Source: Tetraselmis striata (taxonomy: Eukaryota > Chlorophyta > Chlorodendrophyceae > Chlorodendrales > Chlorodendraceae). From it: DNA of 64,000 nucleotides. Position numbers and translations under genes: made by a program. The stretch spans positions 62,001-126,000 of the forward strand of contig VCJN01002096.1 in the NCBI GenBank assembly GCA_006384855.1, written 5' to 3'. The notes under the pieces are model-generated. The model saw only the letters and a program-made list of their open reading frames with translations, searched no databases and had not been told where the DNA came from. Positions 21,197 through 32,104 of the stretch are shown here, piece after piece (the stretch's first letter is position 1; the number at the start of each line of letters is the position of its first letter).

Positions 21197-24100
21197 CTAC
21201 ACTTCGGCAAAGAGAATGCCGCCCAAGGTACCATGCACGCAAACAAAGACTCGGTGCAACAACCCCCGCCGCGTATGCGACAAATGATGGCGGTGTTGAG
21301 CAGGTTGGCAGGCGACAAAGTTCCGCAGAGCCTGGACGGACTGGGCACGTAGGAAGCATGAAGTCGGGGCGGAAGGACCGACATGGAAGTTGCGCACAGC
21401 AAGCAACGCCGCGAAGATGTAAAGCACCGTCAAAGCGGATTTTCCGCGACGACCGTGGTCCTCAACCACAAGAGGGAAGTACCGGTGCACACCCTGAACC
21501 GGGGCGGAAGAAGCCCGGTCCGCCGCCAGCTTGTTGTGCTCCGCCTCGGTCGCCGTGATCCCCGTGGTGCACCGGCAGGGGTCGTTGCCCCAAGTAAGGG
21601 TCGTGGAGGACACGTTCGCGAAATCGATCATGTAATCGCACGCCCCCCCCCCCCCCCCCCCCCCCCGCCCCCCCCCACCCCATCAGCGTCAAGTCCGACG
21701 GCCGCGAGCGGTCCGCTGGGCGTTGCCCACTTGTCTCAAGGGTCAAGTCGCCGACTCCGAGCGGTCCCGGTCGAGCACCGCCCCCGCTTCAATCGCCACG
21801 GAAGCCCACAGTTTTTTCAAAGCAATATGTATGCGGTGCTTGTAGTTCGCGACGGGGCAAATGGGCAGATGATCCACGGCAAAATCCGTAGCGTTCCGGT
21901 TCGAGCCATCCGTAGACCGAGGCCATAAGGGGTCAACACCACACGTGGGGCCAGGGCATGCGTGACAAGCGCGGAACCCCCGCGCGGGCGAAGGCCCAGC
22001 ATCCGCGCAGCGGCGGCCGAATAAGCAGCATGGGGAATCTTGCGGGCTGACTCGTGATCCGACTGGAAAAGCGATAGGGAGCCCGGCCCGCACGCGTTGT
22101 ACAAGCGCAGGGTGTCACGTCGCGAGGCCGCGGCACCCGTTCGCTGGAAGCCAAGAGCGAGGGCCACGAAGTCACACAAGCGAATCGCACGGCTGAGGTG
22201 GCGTTGGACAACCATGGTCGAAGGTTGATCATCGGAGGCAACACCCTACCCGCACCCGAGGGCGGAGATGTAGTACCGCATAGCTGCGGTTCTAGTAGGG
22301 AAGGAGCTGCCGCTGACGGAGGGGGATGAGCCACTAATTCGCGGGGCGACGGTATCTTGAGAGCAACGAAAGCGCATGTAGAAACATTATCGGCAGTACG
22401 CGTACCACCGATAGGCAGCGATTGCTGGGCAGCAGAGGCGGCCTCACCGGTACCAACTCTAGAGGGAGTGGCCGAAAAAGGATATGTGGTGACGCGCAGT
22501 CCTCCGCCAGTGCTCGTACCCGTACGGGCAGAAGTACCAGCTGATGGATCCGGTGCAGCGGTGGTCGTAGCATTACCGACCGTAAGTAACTCGAAGATCT
22601 CGTGGGCGTGCCCGTACGCGGCACGCGCGCGCCGCACATCTTCCTCCGGTAACGTGGTGAGGGCCCGTACAGTCTCGTACACGCGGCGCGTCTTGCGCGC
22701 CCCTGGCAAAGCACTCGTATCCATGGACGACACCTCGGCGCGAACCGCCTCGTACAAGGGGTCGAGGGCGGGCTTGTACTCCCGTACCATCTTTGGCAAG
22801 ACAACCAATTGCGCTGAATAAAACGCCGCGGGGGGCTCAGACTGCAGCAAGGCCATATTCAAACCGCCAAAATCCGCGGGCGTACTCATCTGGACAATCG
22901 CAGCCTCCATGCTCGGTGTAGACTGGTCGCAAGCGTCCAGATCAAGAAACGAAAATGCAGCCGAAATGTTGGCGGCGTTCGCGGCCGCCAAGAAAGGGTC
23001 CAGTTCGGACGGCGGCATCATGCGGCGGAGGAAGCCGGTCTGCCGCGCACCGCGCATACGACCAGCAACCCCATGGTCCCAGCATGGTGGCAGCCGTATC
23101 CCGACAAGCCAAAGCAGGCGATGCGCTCCAACAGCGCGGCGTGGGCCTCCCGGCGCCGCCCCAACGCATGGGTCATCCACGCGGGGTAATGGCTAATAGG
23201 AGCACCAGGTACACGGCGCCATCGTTGACATGGTCGTCGGCCGGAGTACGAAACCCTCCCGGGGCCAACTTCGCCTACACTGCCCGCAACTCGGCCTCGC
23301 TGTCACCGGGGAGACGAACGTACCGCGTCTTACTGTCATGTACCACCAGTCCAACTTTGAAAAGCTCCGTGCAATACTCGTCAAAATCACGCGGAACGTG
23401 AGCCGCGGCAGTAGCCGCGCCGCAATCATCCGCGAAACTCTGGCAGAAAGTATCAGTGGCGGTACGAGCCACAACCGCTTGCACCGGGTCCGCAATAGCA
23501 AGGCAGAAATATAGCGGAGCCAACACATCACCCTGGCGCACACCCGTAAGAGACTGTAAGGTGGCGCGCAAAGTACCGGGATCATCCGGCGCGTAGTAGT
23601 ACATGTCGCTAGAACGGTCGTACAACATCCGGGAAAAAGGGATCGGGCCATGTAGACGCGGGTGCTGAAGCAAGCCGGAAAGTATCGCACCCCGGGATAC
23701 CTCATTGAAGGCATTCCGAATATCCAGTAGTAGTAGCCCTTTCCCACCAGTACCACGTCCGCCGAAAAGTTCCAGCGCCACCCGCATGCTCATATACGCT
23801 GTCTCACAGCCAACTCCCGGCTGAAAGCTGCGTTGCACCGGGCCCATGGCCTCCCGCACATCCGCACCCACCTGCACCAAAGCGTGGGCGGAGGCCAGGC
23901 GCACCAGCACGGAGACGACGCCAAGCGGGCGTACTCGCAGCGGCTCGCCGGTCTTCGCCCGCTCCTCGCCCGCGGCGGGGTCGTCCTTGCGGAGCGCGAA
24001 GACGGTGCCACTCGCCAAGAAAGCCGCAGTGCGCGAGTGGCACCGCCCCGCTCGGCGGCGATTCACCCACAGGCGCCACGAAGGTACGTCAAGGTCCCTT

Positions 24101-24690
24101 ATGTGCTCCCATCGCCACATGCCCAGCGGAAAGGCGGGGAGCCCGGCACAGGACCCGCCTTTGATCCTCCCCCCACCGCCGAACCCCATCCGCATTGCCA
24201 CCCCACGACGGCGGCGGTTCCTTGGGGGGGGAGTACTCCGAGTCGGTGGGGGCAGGAACACGTGCGCCATGGAACACGTGGTGGCCCGAGCGCGGGCAGC
24301 CGACTCGTGGGGCGCACCGCACATACACGGAGGGGGCGAAAGTCGCAGCGTAGGCGAGGTGCAGGGCAGCTACCGCCGGGTCGTCGGACTCCATCCCATG
24401 GTTCACGTGCGTGCACATGGGGGCGGGCCGCTGGTAGGTGCGTCCGCATCCGCCGCCATCGCAACACCGGAACTGCCATTCAACGGCTCCGCCGGGCGTC
24501 GACGACTGCACCCGCGCCATCGATCGCAGCGCCGCGCGCCCACCACCGCCCCCGCCGGAACCGCGACCGCCACGGCATACGCCCTACTAACAGAGGGGCA
24601 TGTAGGGGCCGGAGGACGCCCCACGGTGCTGAACCCCCACCAGCGACGCCACAGCCAGAAGCCGGGGGTCGGGGGGGTGGGGGGGGGGGG
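21197..24690 (-). mobile_element. Decayed LINE (non-LTR) with RT and REL-type endonuclease-like tail
   Basis: On the minus strand an N-terminal Cys/His segment (24520-24089, with FRCCDGGGCGRTY...C..H..H) precedes a reverse transcriptase (24324-23275). RT motifs visible are RVRPLGVVSVLVRL (motif 1 region), LLLDIRNAFNEV (A), GVRQGDVLAPLYF (B) and SFADDCG (C, the FADD catalytic pair). The following thumb and C-terminal region continues in shifting frames (23180-21817). A last segment (21631-21197), EAEHNKLAADRASSAP then YFPLVVEDHGRRGK, resembles the C-terminal restriction-like endonuclease of R2/NeSL-type LINEs. A C24 run (21643-21666) falls just before it. The coding frame changes several times, so it is not active. 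The clade is inferred, not certain. Confidence 0.65.
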
Positions 24691-24713
24691 GTGGCGCCGG
24701 ATTATCAGTTAGG

Positions 24714-24737
24714 ACCCTAACTAAAACCCTAAACCCG
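24714..24737 (-). repeat. Short telomere-like repeats
   Basis: CCCTAACTAAAACCCTAAAC contains degenerate CCCTAAA/CCCTAAAA units directly beyond the 5' end of the LINE. A longer interstitial telomere-like tract lies at 62046-62110, also near a LINE. Confidence 0.5.
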
Positions 24738-24772
24738 TACAGGATACTCGAACTATCATACAGTACTCGCGT

Positions 24773-24903
24773 TTTTGGGAGGGGCTGGGCCACACTCAAT
24801 TGAGATGTAAACACAATACATGACACTGTTTGCTCGATGTGGCCCCTGCCGCTGAGTAGTTCTGGGCAGTCTGAGGCTCTGGCTCTTCATCGATATTCAG
24901 TAA
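24773..24903 (+). repeat. ~130-bp direct repeat, copy 1
   Basis: It shares TGGGCCACACTCAATTGAGA, TGTTTGCTCGA.GTGGCCC and GTCTGAGGCTCTGGCTCTTC with 25327-25455, about 90 percent identical and 554 bp apart in the same orientation. The pair could be ends of a short element. Confidence 0.7.
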
Positions 24904-25326
24904 TATCGGAGAGCAGCCAATACCTTACACCAAACTCCTAGTCCTCTAGCTTAGTTTGCATAGGGCAAGGTGGGCGGGAGCGAATTCGCGCTAAAAGCCG
25001 AAACTGAGCCGGATCTTGTAGACCTCCTAACTATTTGTAGTGGGATAGCCGGGGCCCCTACGACCCCCACGGTCCACTACACGCTGACCTAGTGTCGCTT
25101 GGTCTTCCTCTTCCGTCACTCCTGCGGTTGTGTGCCCATTGGAGGGCAACGCTTCATCAGCTTGTTCAACAGTCGCATCAGCTGTCGAGAGGCGGTACCA
25201 TAGTTAGTTGAATTATTCGTAACGCCGCATGTAGGAGAGCGCGCGACTCGCGCGGCCGTGCCGCCCCTTCCAAAAACATTATTTCGCCGCCACTGTCACC
25301 ACAGCTTCGAAGTCGACGAAATAGAC

Positions 25327-25455
25327 CTTTTGGGAGGGGTTGGGCCACACTCAATTGAGATGCAAACACAATAAATTATAGTGTTTGCTCGAAGTGGCCC
25401 TTGTCGCACAGTAGTTCAAGCCAGTCTGAGGCTCTGGCTCTTCATGGATATTCAG
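25327..25455 (+). repeat. ~130-bp direct repeat, copy 2
   Basis: This is the partner of 24773-24903. The sequence between the two copies (24904-25326) and after the second (25456-25640) has no recognisable coding. Confidence 0.7.
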
Positions 25456-25640
25456 TACTCTCCAAACAAATTCCACTCCAAACAGATTCCACTCACATAC
25501 TTTTAGGTTACGCCGTAGATAACGGCGCCCGTTTTAACATCCGCTGGATCAGCGAAGTGTACGCCGACGTGTACGCATCTGCGTATTACGTAGCGTCATC
25601 AGCGGCGAGGTCGCCGCCAAAAAGCTAGATTGAGGAGCGC

Positions 25641-27770
25641 CATGTACCGTTCATCGAGCTCTCCCAGTGTGGCTGCATGGTGGTTGGCGGGGCGCCCCCC
25701 AAACTAACGCTTCGCAGATCATGCGGAGGGCGACGCCGGCGTGTCCGCCTTGCGTACACCGGGCCGTCATCAGTGAAGAGGATACTCCACCGGTGAAACT
25801 CGTCCATGTAGGCTCATGCACCGCGCTCGTGCAGGGCAAGACGGCACGAGGTTATTTTAGTGCGCGTGTCGCCCGCTGCGCGACACGGCCAAGCATGCTG
25901 GCTTGTAATTATAAATTACGAATCAGCAGCATAATATGTGCTACAGATGTGAGAGAATACGCATCCATCGCATCTTCTCTGCATGCCCAATGCATGAACC
26001 CATCCTAAAGCATATGATAGATATCCGAAGCTGCGATGCAGCCCTCCTCCGCAGGCAGCCTAGATTGAGAAACACTATGCATAACCGGTGGTGGAAACCA
26101 TATAATCGGCTGAGGTTGAAGTTTCGCCAGTAGATATTACAGAATTCGCCCAAGGCAATTGCCAGGCGTGTGCTGGGCTCACGTGCAGCCCGCTTGGCCA
26201 CCACCTTTAGCAACTCTCTGACCGCCGCCTCTTGGCTTGGGTTTGGCAGCGACCAACCGGCACGTGACATCGACCGATTCTGGCGTCCATGCCAGCCACT
26301 AATAGCGGCTATTCGAGCGTCTACCATTGTAGGCCGGTGTTTTACGTCACAAATGCAGTGTGCAATAAATGTTAGCAACAATCCTACTGTCGCAAGAAGG
26401 GGTGACACACCTTCGGCCCTGCAGAACCGCGCTGAGAAATGGCCAGCGATGCCTCATATTTTTCTTAGACAGCGTCCTCAGGCGATGTGCTTCCAGACCG
26501 TCCGCCAATTGCCCCAGCCTCGTCCATTCCGCAGCGTGACCCGCTGCTCCAGCTGGCAAACTGCGCGCGATGTGCATATAAACCATTCGGGCGCACCGTT
26601 GTCTCTTCGCCATGCGCATGTCGCGCACAAAGCCGTCCCACAATCCGCGCAACAATATACATTCCGCGTGCCGGCTGCCTGACATGCGAGGCAGGTTGAC
26701 GTCCTGCGGGGCGTTGCCCTCCAACAACACAGCGGGGAAATGAATTAGCACGACGCCCCAGTCAGTGGGGCCGCCAAATGCGCGGTGCTGCGGCACCGGT
26801 TGCTCTCGCGTCGCGAAGCGCTAGTCCGGGCGCGTAAACATGGTCTTGCCATGCCGGAAGTAGCCCACGATGCGGGCCCCATCGAGCAATTTTCACCACC
26901 GTGCCGAAAACCATGTCGGAAGAACGAAAGTGGCCTGCGTCGTGGTGGGGGCCGTGTTGAATTCGGCCAAAAAATGATCGAGAATATATTTGATCGGTGC
27001 GAACGGCGGGTTGCAGTAAAGATGTTGGTGTCGCCACTGATGATGTAGACAGCAATCGATTGCCGACCAAAAGACCTCGCAGTATGCGCTGCGGCCGAGC
27101 AGGGGGGTCGGAGCATGCCTCGACGTTCAAGGGTCGGACTCGGCGAGAAGACGCTGGTAGATAGCGAGCAACAACTGCCAATCTTGATCGTCCAGCCGCG
27201 CCTTTAACCGGGAAAGGCCGTCCGCCAGACCGTTGTGTTTACCCGGAATGGGCCGTGCCACTACACGCAGATTGTACATCCGGCGTATTATGTGGAACGC
27301 GATGTTGATGTGGGGTACGTCGAACCACCCTTGTTGATCGCCCCGACCCTGCTTCATTGTCCAGACGGAACAAACTACGTTTACCGCGTACGCGTCGCCC
27401 CACTTGGTGATGTAAAGTATCATGCATCATGTATAATTCTCGCATATTCGATGACCCGCCGAGATTCGTTTCCGCCAGTTGTTGTTGCGTAAAGCCGCAA
27501 TAATGCTTCCGTTCATTACGCCACCAGGTACCACCCCGCAATATCCGTTGCGTCCGAAGTAATAATGACAAGTATCAAGTTTTTGCGGAACGGCCTCGCA
27601 ATATGTACAACATCGCCGAGCCTATCCGCATTTATAATCCTTTTTTGCCATGTCAGTCCGAATGCTAACAGACTTGCAGCCATCTCGGCAGTCACGGCAT
27701 GCCGAAAGGGAGTAGTCTGCGGTGCAGCGCCGCAACAATCTGCGGCATGCCGTAAGCAAGTATCAAGCAT
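25641..27770 (-). mobile_element. DIRS-type element remnant: RNase H and recombinase parts
   Basis: On the minus strand the RT/RNase H tail comes first: segments 27770-27516 and 27423-27127, including the RNase H end IPGKHNGLADGLSRL. Downstream, 26408-25941 resembles the N-terminal helical domain of a DIRS-type tyrosine recombinase (NPSQEAAVRELLKVVAKRA). The order RT/RNase H then recombinase fits DIRS. It is broken in many places and old. Its RNase-H-side end runs directly into the tandem array at 27.6-29.9 kb. Confidence 0.5.
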
Positions 27771-29930
27771 TCACGGCTCGGCGTAGCAATTTGTATAGTA
27801 TCGCCGAGGCTGTGCGCTTTCATAATCCCTATGTGCCATATCAATCCGCATACTAATAGAATTGCAGCCATCTAGGCAGTGGTCACGGCATGCCCAAAGG
27901 CAACAATCTGCGGTGCAGCGCGCAGCAATCTGCGGCATGCCGTAAGCAAGTATCAGGAATTAGCGGTACGGCCTAGCAATCTGTCTAGCATAGCCGAGCC
28001 TATGCGCTTTCGAAATCCTTATATGTCATAGAAATATTACAAGGTCTACAGCCATCGGGGCAGTATAACGGCACGCGTAAGTCGGCAATCTGCGGTGCGG
28101 CGCTGCAGAAATCTGCGGCGTCTCGTAAGCAAATATCAGGTTTCATGGGTACTGCTGGTTGGCAATCTGTACAGTATCGCCGACCGTATGCGCGTGAACA
28201 GCGCTTGTATATCATATATAGCCGAATACTAGAAGGTCTGGAGTTATGAAGCGTAAAGTCAGAAATCTGCGGTGCGGCACTGCAGCAAAATGGGGCGCGT
28301 GCCGCGAATATCAGGTTTTACCGGTACCTGTACTGCCTAGCAATGTATCGCCGAGGTTGTAGCGAGTATGCGCTTTCATAAATAATCGTGTCCTTGTATG
28401 TGATATACTAAAGCCAAATACTGAAAGGTATGCAGCCATCTAGGCAGTTACTGCACGCGTAAAGTCGGCAATCTGCGGTGCGACGCTGCAGTGTCAATAA
28501 ACTTTTTGGTTACAGGGAGAGCGTCCAGAGAATGCACGCAATGCACGCAGTGTCAATTCCCGGCGTGTCAATCTTCGGCGTGCCGCGAATATCAGGTTTT
28601 ACGACGGTGTTACCGGTACAGTACTGCCTAGCAATCTGTATAAGTAAAGTTCGCCCCGGGATATCGGCCGAAGCCGCCCCAGCATTCGACCTCGTGCGCG
28701 TGACAAGGTACGGTACATCCCTTGTCCGCTCGGTAGAGCGGTCGTCTCGTATGCGAGAGACCCGGGTTAGATTCCTGGCCGATGTATTTCGGCAATATCG
28801 GCCCGGCGTGTCCCGGGTTTACCCGGTTGATGCATTAGCCCTTCGGGGTTCGAATGAGGCAATGGTCTGCGGGCTATGCCAGACCTACGACTGCAATCCG
28901 TATACTACCGCCGAGGCTATGCGCTCTCATAATCCCTGTATATGATATAAAGCCGAGTACTGAAAGGTCTGCAGCCACCTGGGCAGTTACGGCACGCGTA
29001 AAGTCGGCAATCGGCGGTGCGACGCTCCAGTGCCAATCTTCGGCGTGCCGCGAATATCTGGTTTTCCGACGGTTTTACAGATATGGCCTAGCAATCTGTA
29101 TAGTATCGCCGAGGCTATGCGCTTTCATGATCCGCCGTGCATATGAATGTATAATATGATATAAAGCCGAGTACTGTAAGGTCTGCAGCCCCCTAGGCAG
29201 TTACGGCATGCCCAAAGGCAGCAATCCGCGGTGCAGCGGCGCGCGCTGCAGCAATCTGCGGCATACCGCAAGCAACAAATATCGGGTATGAAGTAACTTG
29301 ACAGTTGAACCAGCGATGCGTCGATTTTTCAGAAAATTTTAAAAGAACGGGTTCTATATCACTGGCCTACAGTTCCATGAATTGCATTGCCGGCGCTTTG
29401 AAGTACCAGCAGCGAGAGTTTGCATTGCCAGCGCTTTATTGAAGTACCAGAGTTTTTTTTCCATTACCACCAATCTGCGGCGTGCCGTAAGCAAATATCG
29501 GGTATAGGCGGTAATGCGTAGCAATCTGTATATTATCGCCGAGCGTATGAGCTTTCATACATAATTATTGCATGTCATATAAAGCCGAATAGTAAAAGGT
29601 CTGCAGCCATCTAGGCAGTTACGGCACAAGTAAAGTCGGCAATCTGCGGTGCGGCGCTGCATATTGCGTGTCAATCTGCGGCGTAGTTCCGCGAATATCA
29701 GATTTGGCCGGTACGGCCTAGCACTCTGTATAATATCGCCGAGGTTATGCGCTTCATAATCTTTGCGGTATGTTATATAAAGCCGAATAGTAAAAGGTCT
29801 ACAGCCATCTAGGCAGTTACGGCACGCGTAAGACGGCAATCTGTGGTGCGGCGCTGCAGATTGCGTGTCGATCTGCGGCGTAGTGCCGCGAATATCAGGT
29901 ATAAGCGGAACAACGGCAGGCTACCGTCGC
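27560..29930. repeat. Tandem array of ~190-bp units derived from retroelement coding DNA
   Basis: The landmark TATCGCCGAG (or a one-base variant) recurs near 27610, 27801, 27980, 28174, 28347, 28907, 29104, 29534 and 29732. Spacings are mostly 175-200 bp, or about twice or three times that where insertions lie. Each unit also carries GCAGCCATCTAGGCAGTTAC, GGCAATCTGCGGTGCGGCG and CCGCGAATATCAGG. Read on the minus strand, units encode stretches such as NLGDIIQSARPYRPNLIF, related to the DRLGDVVHIARPFRKNLIL segment of the adjacent DIRS remnant. The array therefore looks like amplified retroelement sequence. Confidence 0.75.
28713..28790 (+). other. tRNA-Thr-like sequence inside the tandem array
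   Basis: The D-arm GCTCGGTAGAGC, an anticodon arm with loop CTCGTAT (anticodon CGT, Thr) and a T-arm CCGGG-TTAGATT-CCTGG are all readable. The D-loop is shortened and the T-loop lacks the usual TTC. The acceptor pairs only partly (ACATC with GATGT). The surrounding 28.62-28.85 kb interrupts the array period, so a tRNA-derived SINE insertion is the best reading. Confidence 0.5.
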
Positions 29931-29989
29931 ACGGCGGGGCGTACGAAGTGCGGCCGGATGGGGGGGAGAGAGGGGGGGCGGGGGAGCGA

Positions 29990-31060
29990 ACGGTGTAGTC
30001 TGTAACCAGCTCCACGCAGGGACGGCTCGATGGCGTCGACCAGCTGAGTGACCGGGGGCTGCGAAAGCAACTTTGGCACAATGTGCGGCGGTGGCTCGAT
30101 GGCGCCGACCAATTGCATGTCCGGGCTGCGAAAGCGACCGGGGAACAATGTGCAGCGGCGGCCCGTTCGCGCCGACCAACTGCGTGCCCATGCCGTCGGG
30201 CGTAGGATGTAGTGGCGGCACGATGGGGCCGGCCAGCCGCGTGTCCGGGCTGCGAAAGCGACCGGGGAACAAGGTGCAGCGGCGGCCCGTTGGCACCGAC
30301 GAGCTACGTGCGCAAGCCGCGGAAGCGACTGGGGCGCAGGGTGTACGGACGGCCCATGGGCGCCGACCAGCTGCGTGCGCCGGCCGCGGAGGTGGCTGGG
30401 GCACCTGGCACAAGGACAGCCTAACGGGGCCGACAATTCGCTTGCCCGGACTGCGAAAGCGGCTAGGGCAAAGGGTGCAGAGGCGGCCCGTTGGCGCCGA
30501 CCACCTGCCTGCGCATGCTGCAGAAGCGACCGGGGCACATGGCGCAGGGACGGCCTGGCGGCGCCGAACAGCTGCGTGCCCGGGCCACGGAATCGACCAA
30601 GGCACATGGTGCGGTGGCGGCCCGTTGGCGCCGACCGAATGCGTGCGCACGTCGCGGAGGCGACCGGGGCACATAATGCAATGACGGCCCGTTGGCGCCG
30701 ACCAACTGCGTGCGCATGCCGCGGAGGCGGGCGGGGTGCATTGTGCAGGGACGGTCTGACGGCGCCGAGCAGCTGCGCGCCTAGGCCGCGGAAGCGACCA
30801 TGGCTCATGGGGAACAGACGGCATGTTTGAGCCGAACAATTGCGTGCCCATGCCGCGAAAGCGGCTGGGGCACATGGTGTAGTGGCGGCCTGATGGCGCC
30901 GACCAACTGCGTGTCCGGGGCGGCAAACGCAATCGAGACACAATTGTGCAGCGGCGGCCCGTTGGCGCCGGCCAGCTGCGTGCCCATGTTGCGGAGGCAA
31001 CCGGGGGGGCACATGGTGCAGAGGCGGCCTGGTGGCGCCGACCAGCGTGGGTGCCCGGAG
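29990..31060. repeat. 67-bp minisatellite, about 16 units
   Basis: The landmark GGCGCCGACCAxCTGCGTGC recurs near 30093, 30170, 30228, 30295, 30361, 30430, 30495, 30563, 30628, 30695, 30763, 30830, 30897, 30964 and 31035, at intervals of mostly 65-69 bp. Very long frames on both strands (400-435 codons on the minus strand) are open because of GC-rich composition and lack of stops. 67 is not a multiple of three, so the peptide phase rotates. I do not treat these as genes. Confidence 0.85.
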
Positions 31061-31429
31061 GTGGAAGCCACGGCAGTAGTCGAGCGAATGGCATATTGCT
31101 GCACGGAAGCAGGGGCAGCCGCCACCATAGAGGGGAGAACTGCCGTTAGCACCGCATCCCCAATCACTCACGCCATCATGTGGCGTCAAAAAAGCGCTTC
31201 GCTGCAGCATCGCTCGCAGTGACCGCACCCATTCTTGACCGCTATGTTAAGGCGAGGATTAGCGAACGGCAATGACACCCAGTCAGCCCAAGGCAAAAGA
31301 AAACATTTTCCCCCGTCCGTATATATTCCGGCAAGTCCACCCACACGGCAAGGCATGCGACATGGAATATAGCGTATTTACTTCAAACATCATCAATACC
31401 GAAATACACACCAAGAGGTCTAAAAAGCC
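31061..31429. other. No gene seen
   Basis: Spacer between the minisatellite and repeat B, with no recognisable coding or repeat. Confidence 0.4.
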
Positions 31430-31748
31430 TAATTTGGGCACATTTGGGAAGGTCAATGTGTATTTCAGCAACAATCATCAGTAGCAGTAAATATGCTGGA
31501 TAACTGTATCATGTCCTAGGGGTTGTAGTAGTGGCCTAGGCGGACGAGAGGCAGGCGTTGAGGGCAGGGTATGATGACCTTGCTTGGGAAGGGTACCACA
31601 CCACCCCAACTAAGTCGGGAGACAAAAAACAGATCAAGTTCGGCATTTTAAATATACAAATGGAGAATTCACATGACAAAAATGGAAGCCTTGTGAGGAA
31701 CACAAAAAATGCGGATGAAAATAAAATCATGCATGCAGTCAAGTTACA
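31430..31748 (+). repeat. Repeat B, left part (split by the LTR element)
   Basis: It matches 42686-43020: GGGAAGGTCAATGTGTAT, GAGGGCAGGGTATGATGAC, AAGTCGGGAGACAAAAA and ATGCGGATG.AAA. The match continues on the far side of the LTR element at 37535, so the retroelement inserted into this repeat. Confidence 0.8.
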
Positions 31749-31753
31749 GTAAT

Positions 31754-32104
31754 TGTTAGGGTTTCGCCCAGCGATTACCCTAGTGCCACCACAAACATGT
31801 GACGCCGAGATTATTGCCTAGTATTTGTACCTGTACTGCTGTACTGATATTTCAGCACGCGTATTATTTACTGGTACGGCCACAACCAGACGCCAGTAAT
31901 ATTCCTTGTAACATACAGTACGCGCTACAACTCCTTAATCATCAGGATACTAGCTGCTTGTCCGCAAAGCCGAGTCGGACCGCTATAGGATAAATATCCA
32001 ATGCCACCAGCATGTTGTAAGAGATTACATTCTGCAACCAACTGAATTCACAAAACGCTACGAGTAGAGCCATGTTTCACCAAGTACTGTCAGGAGTACT
32101 TACA
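31754..32104 (+). repeat. 5' LTR
   Basis: 351 bp, starting TGTTAGGGTTTCGCCCAGCG and ending AGTACTTACA. It aligns end to end with 37178-37529. Two small indels (GCTAC near the end, and TATAGC in the 3' copy) are the main differences. Confidence 0.9.

Noticed and set aside
23833-24720. Plus-strand frames of nearly 300 codons across the LINE
   Set aside because: They are shadows of the minus-strand RT coding region, with no domain of their own.
27560-31060. Possible CRISPR-like array
   Set aside because: Units are 190 bp and 67 bp, diverged along their whole length, with no short constant repeat and unique spacer pattern. The context is eukaryotic.
29895-31228. Two minus-strand frames of about 400 codons
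   Set aside because: They lie on the 67-bp minisatellite; the unit is not a multiple of three and no domain is present.
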